Of a stretch of 64,000 nt of DNA, positions 63,401-64,000 are shown piece by piece. The position numbers and the translations under genes are program-made. This stretch comes from Paralithodes platypus (Eukaryota; Arthropoda; Malacostraca; Decapoda; Lithodidae): NCBI GenBank assembly GCA_032716605.1, contig CM064560.1, forward strand, positions 13,290,040 to 13,354,039. Direction: 5' to 3'. Below the pieces are notes generated by a model, which worked only from the letters and a program-made list of their open reading frames with translations, ran no database searches and was not told where the DNA came from. Position 1 is the stretch's first letter, and the number at the start of each line of letters is the position of its first letter.

Positions 63401-64000
63401 GGAGGGTTTGGTGGTGTGGTGATGTTGTTTGGGGGGAGGGGGGGTTGCACAAGAGGTGCGGTTGGGTACAGGGGGTTGTAAACTCGTCATCAGGGTTGGT
63501 AGGGGAAATACTGTCCTCGTTAGTAAGGGGTTTGAATATTCTAACGAATCGATTTCGGTAGGTGCGAGTCTCGCCGTGATAATTGATGGTGGTTTGGAAG
63601 GCATTTGGAATTTGGGTGACAATATAAGGTCCGACATATCTTGGGCCTAATTTATTGATGACCGGAAGCTTGGCCACCATCACGGTATCGTGAATGGCGA
63701 AGGGGTTCTGGTCAAGGGAATTGTCATTCTTTGTGTTTTGGCAGTTTTGGGCGGTGCGTAGGGTGTTTTGAAGTTGCTGCAAAGGGTCAATTTGGAGGGA
63801 TGTAGTGGAGGGGTGTGCTTGGTGATGAAAGGCTAGTAGGAGGGGTGCTACGCCATACACACGTTCATGGGGTGAAATTCCATCTTCTTTGGGGCAGGTG
63901 TTCATACCCCAATGGATAATTTTTAACTGAGAGGGCCAGTCGGTGGTGTTGAGAGCAATCATCCGGTTACGTAATTGGTTGTTAATCGTACGGTGACTGC
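63327..64000 (-). CDS. Integrase C-terminal part of the old gypsy element (partial at window edge)
   Basis: The open frame runs from the window edge (SHRTINNQLRNR ahead of the first Met at 63962). It resembles the young element's integrase over WPSQLKIIHWGMNTCPK, GISPHERVYGVAPLLL and the GPY/F-type YVGPYIVTQI, and ends RTYRNRFVRIFKPL before a Pro-rich stretch. The catalytic DDE core would lie beyond the window. The frame is intact here. Confidence 0.85.
   Translation of the reverse strand, partial: SHRTINNQLRNRMIALNTTDWPSQLKIIHWGMNTCPKEDGISPHERVYGVAPLLLAFHHQAHPSTTSLQIDPLQQLQNTLRTAQNCQNTKNDNSLDQNPFAIHDTVMVAKLPVINKLGPRYVGPYIVTQIPNAFQTTINYHGETRTYRNRFVRIFKPLTNEDSISPTNPDDEFTTPCTQPHLLCNPPSPQTTSPHHQTLLPHLSLLFASIPPEPLPPSHCHPR

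Larger units (their letters stand above)
61161..64000 (-). mobile_element. Right part of the old gypsy-type element, continues beyond the window
   Basis: Minus-strand remains of a gypsy element related to but distinct from the young one. The integrase C-terminal half is at the window edge, a Pro-rich tail follows, then sequence interrupted by the young insertion at 61160/51770. The domain order matches the young element. Confidence 0.65.

Overview
This is eukaryotic, repeat-saturated DNA, most likely from an arthropod and plausibly a decapod crustacean. The organism is inferred from TTAGG-type motifs, an arthropod-style ionotropic receptor gene, jockey/CR1-like LINEs, and a Gmr1-type and a chromodomain-less gypsy element. 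No species marker is present. A 100-N assembly gap lies at 49526-49625.

The only host gene I can support is the 3' end of a plus-strand ionotropic receptor (IR/iGluR family). It is spread over three short exons (7380-7461, 13859-13969, 37778-37900) that splice in phase 0. They encode the end of ligand-binding lobe S2, a glycine/acidic linker, and transmembrane segment M4 with a short tail. The upstream exons are outside the window. The two introns (6.4 kb and 23.8 kb) hold most of the repeats.

Region by region: (1) 0.37-6.06 kb is a decayed plus-strand Ty3/gypsy-related element with the order gag-PR-IN-RT-RNase H (Gmr1-type), split by a MITE in gag and ending in a 493-bp 3' LTR. (2) 7.5-12.8 kb is a large inverted repeat enclosing two ~880-bp TTAA-flanked elements placed head to head. 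(3) 12.9-13.4 kb has a tRNA-like SINE and a palindrome with hammerhead-ribozyme cores. (4) 14.2-21 kb is one ~350-bp TTAA MITE swollen by ~195 copies of a 33-bp satellite. (5) 21-22.2 kb is a degenerate tandem array whose unit resembles the end of exon 2 plus its splice donor. (6) 22.9-29.4 kb is a piggyBac element with TTAA target duplications and a decayed transposase, itself hit by a 5'-truncated CR1-like LINE with a 7-bp target duplication. (7) 29.9-30.8 kb is a 65-bp satellite. (8) 31.2-37.6 kb is a jockey-like LINE carrying a nested sister copy and an inverted 3' fragment. (9) 38.7-42.2 kb is a chain of TTAA MITEs and minisatellites downstream of the gene. (10) 42.2-51.8 and 61.2-64 kb look like an old minus-strand gypsy element, invaded by 18-bp and 42-bp satellites. 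(11) 51770-61160 is a complete, very young minus-strand gypsy element with 1.94-kb LTRs, a 5-bp target duplication and a tRNA-Leu primer site.

The unifying theme is TTAA-targeted elements. At least ten copies of one MITE family (called MITE A here), several of a second TTAACCC...GGGTTAA group (MITE B/C), a head-to-head pair and a piggyBac share the TTAA target. They often abut through one shared TTAA, and several MITE A copies have seeded tandem arrays. The very long open frames over 14.3-21 kb and 45-49 kb are by-products of repeat units divisible by three, not genes. All family names come from motif recognition by eye, without database searches.
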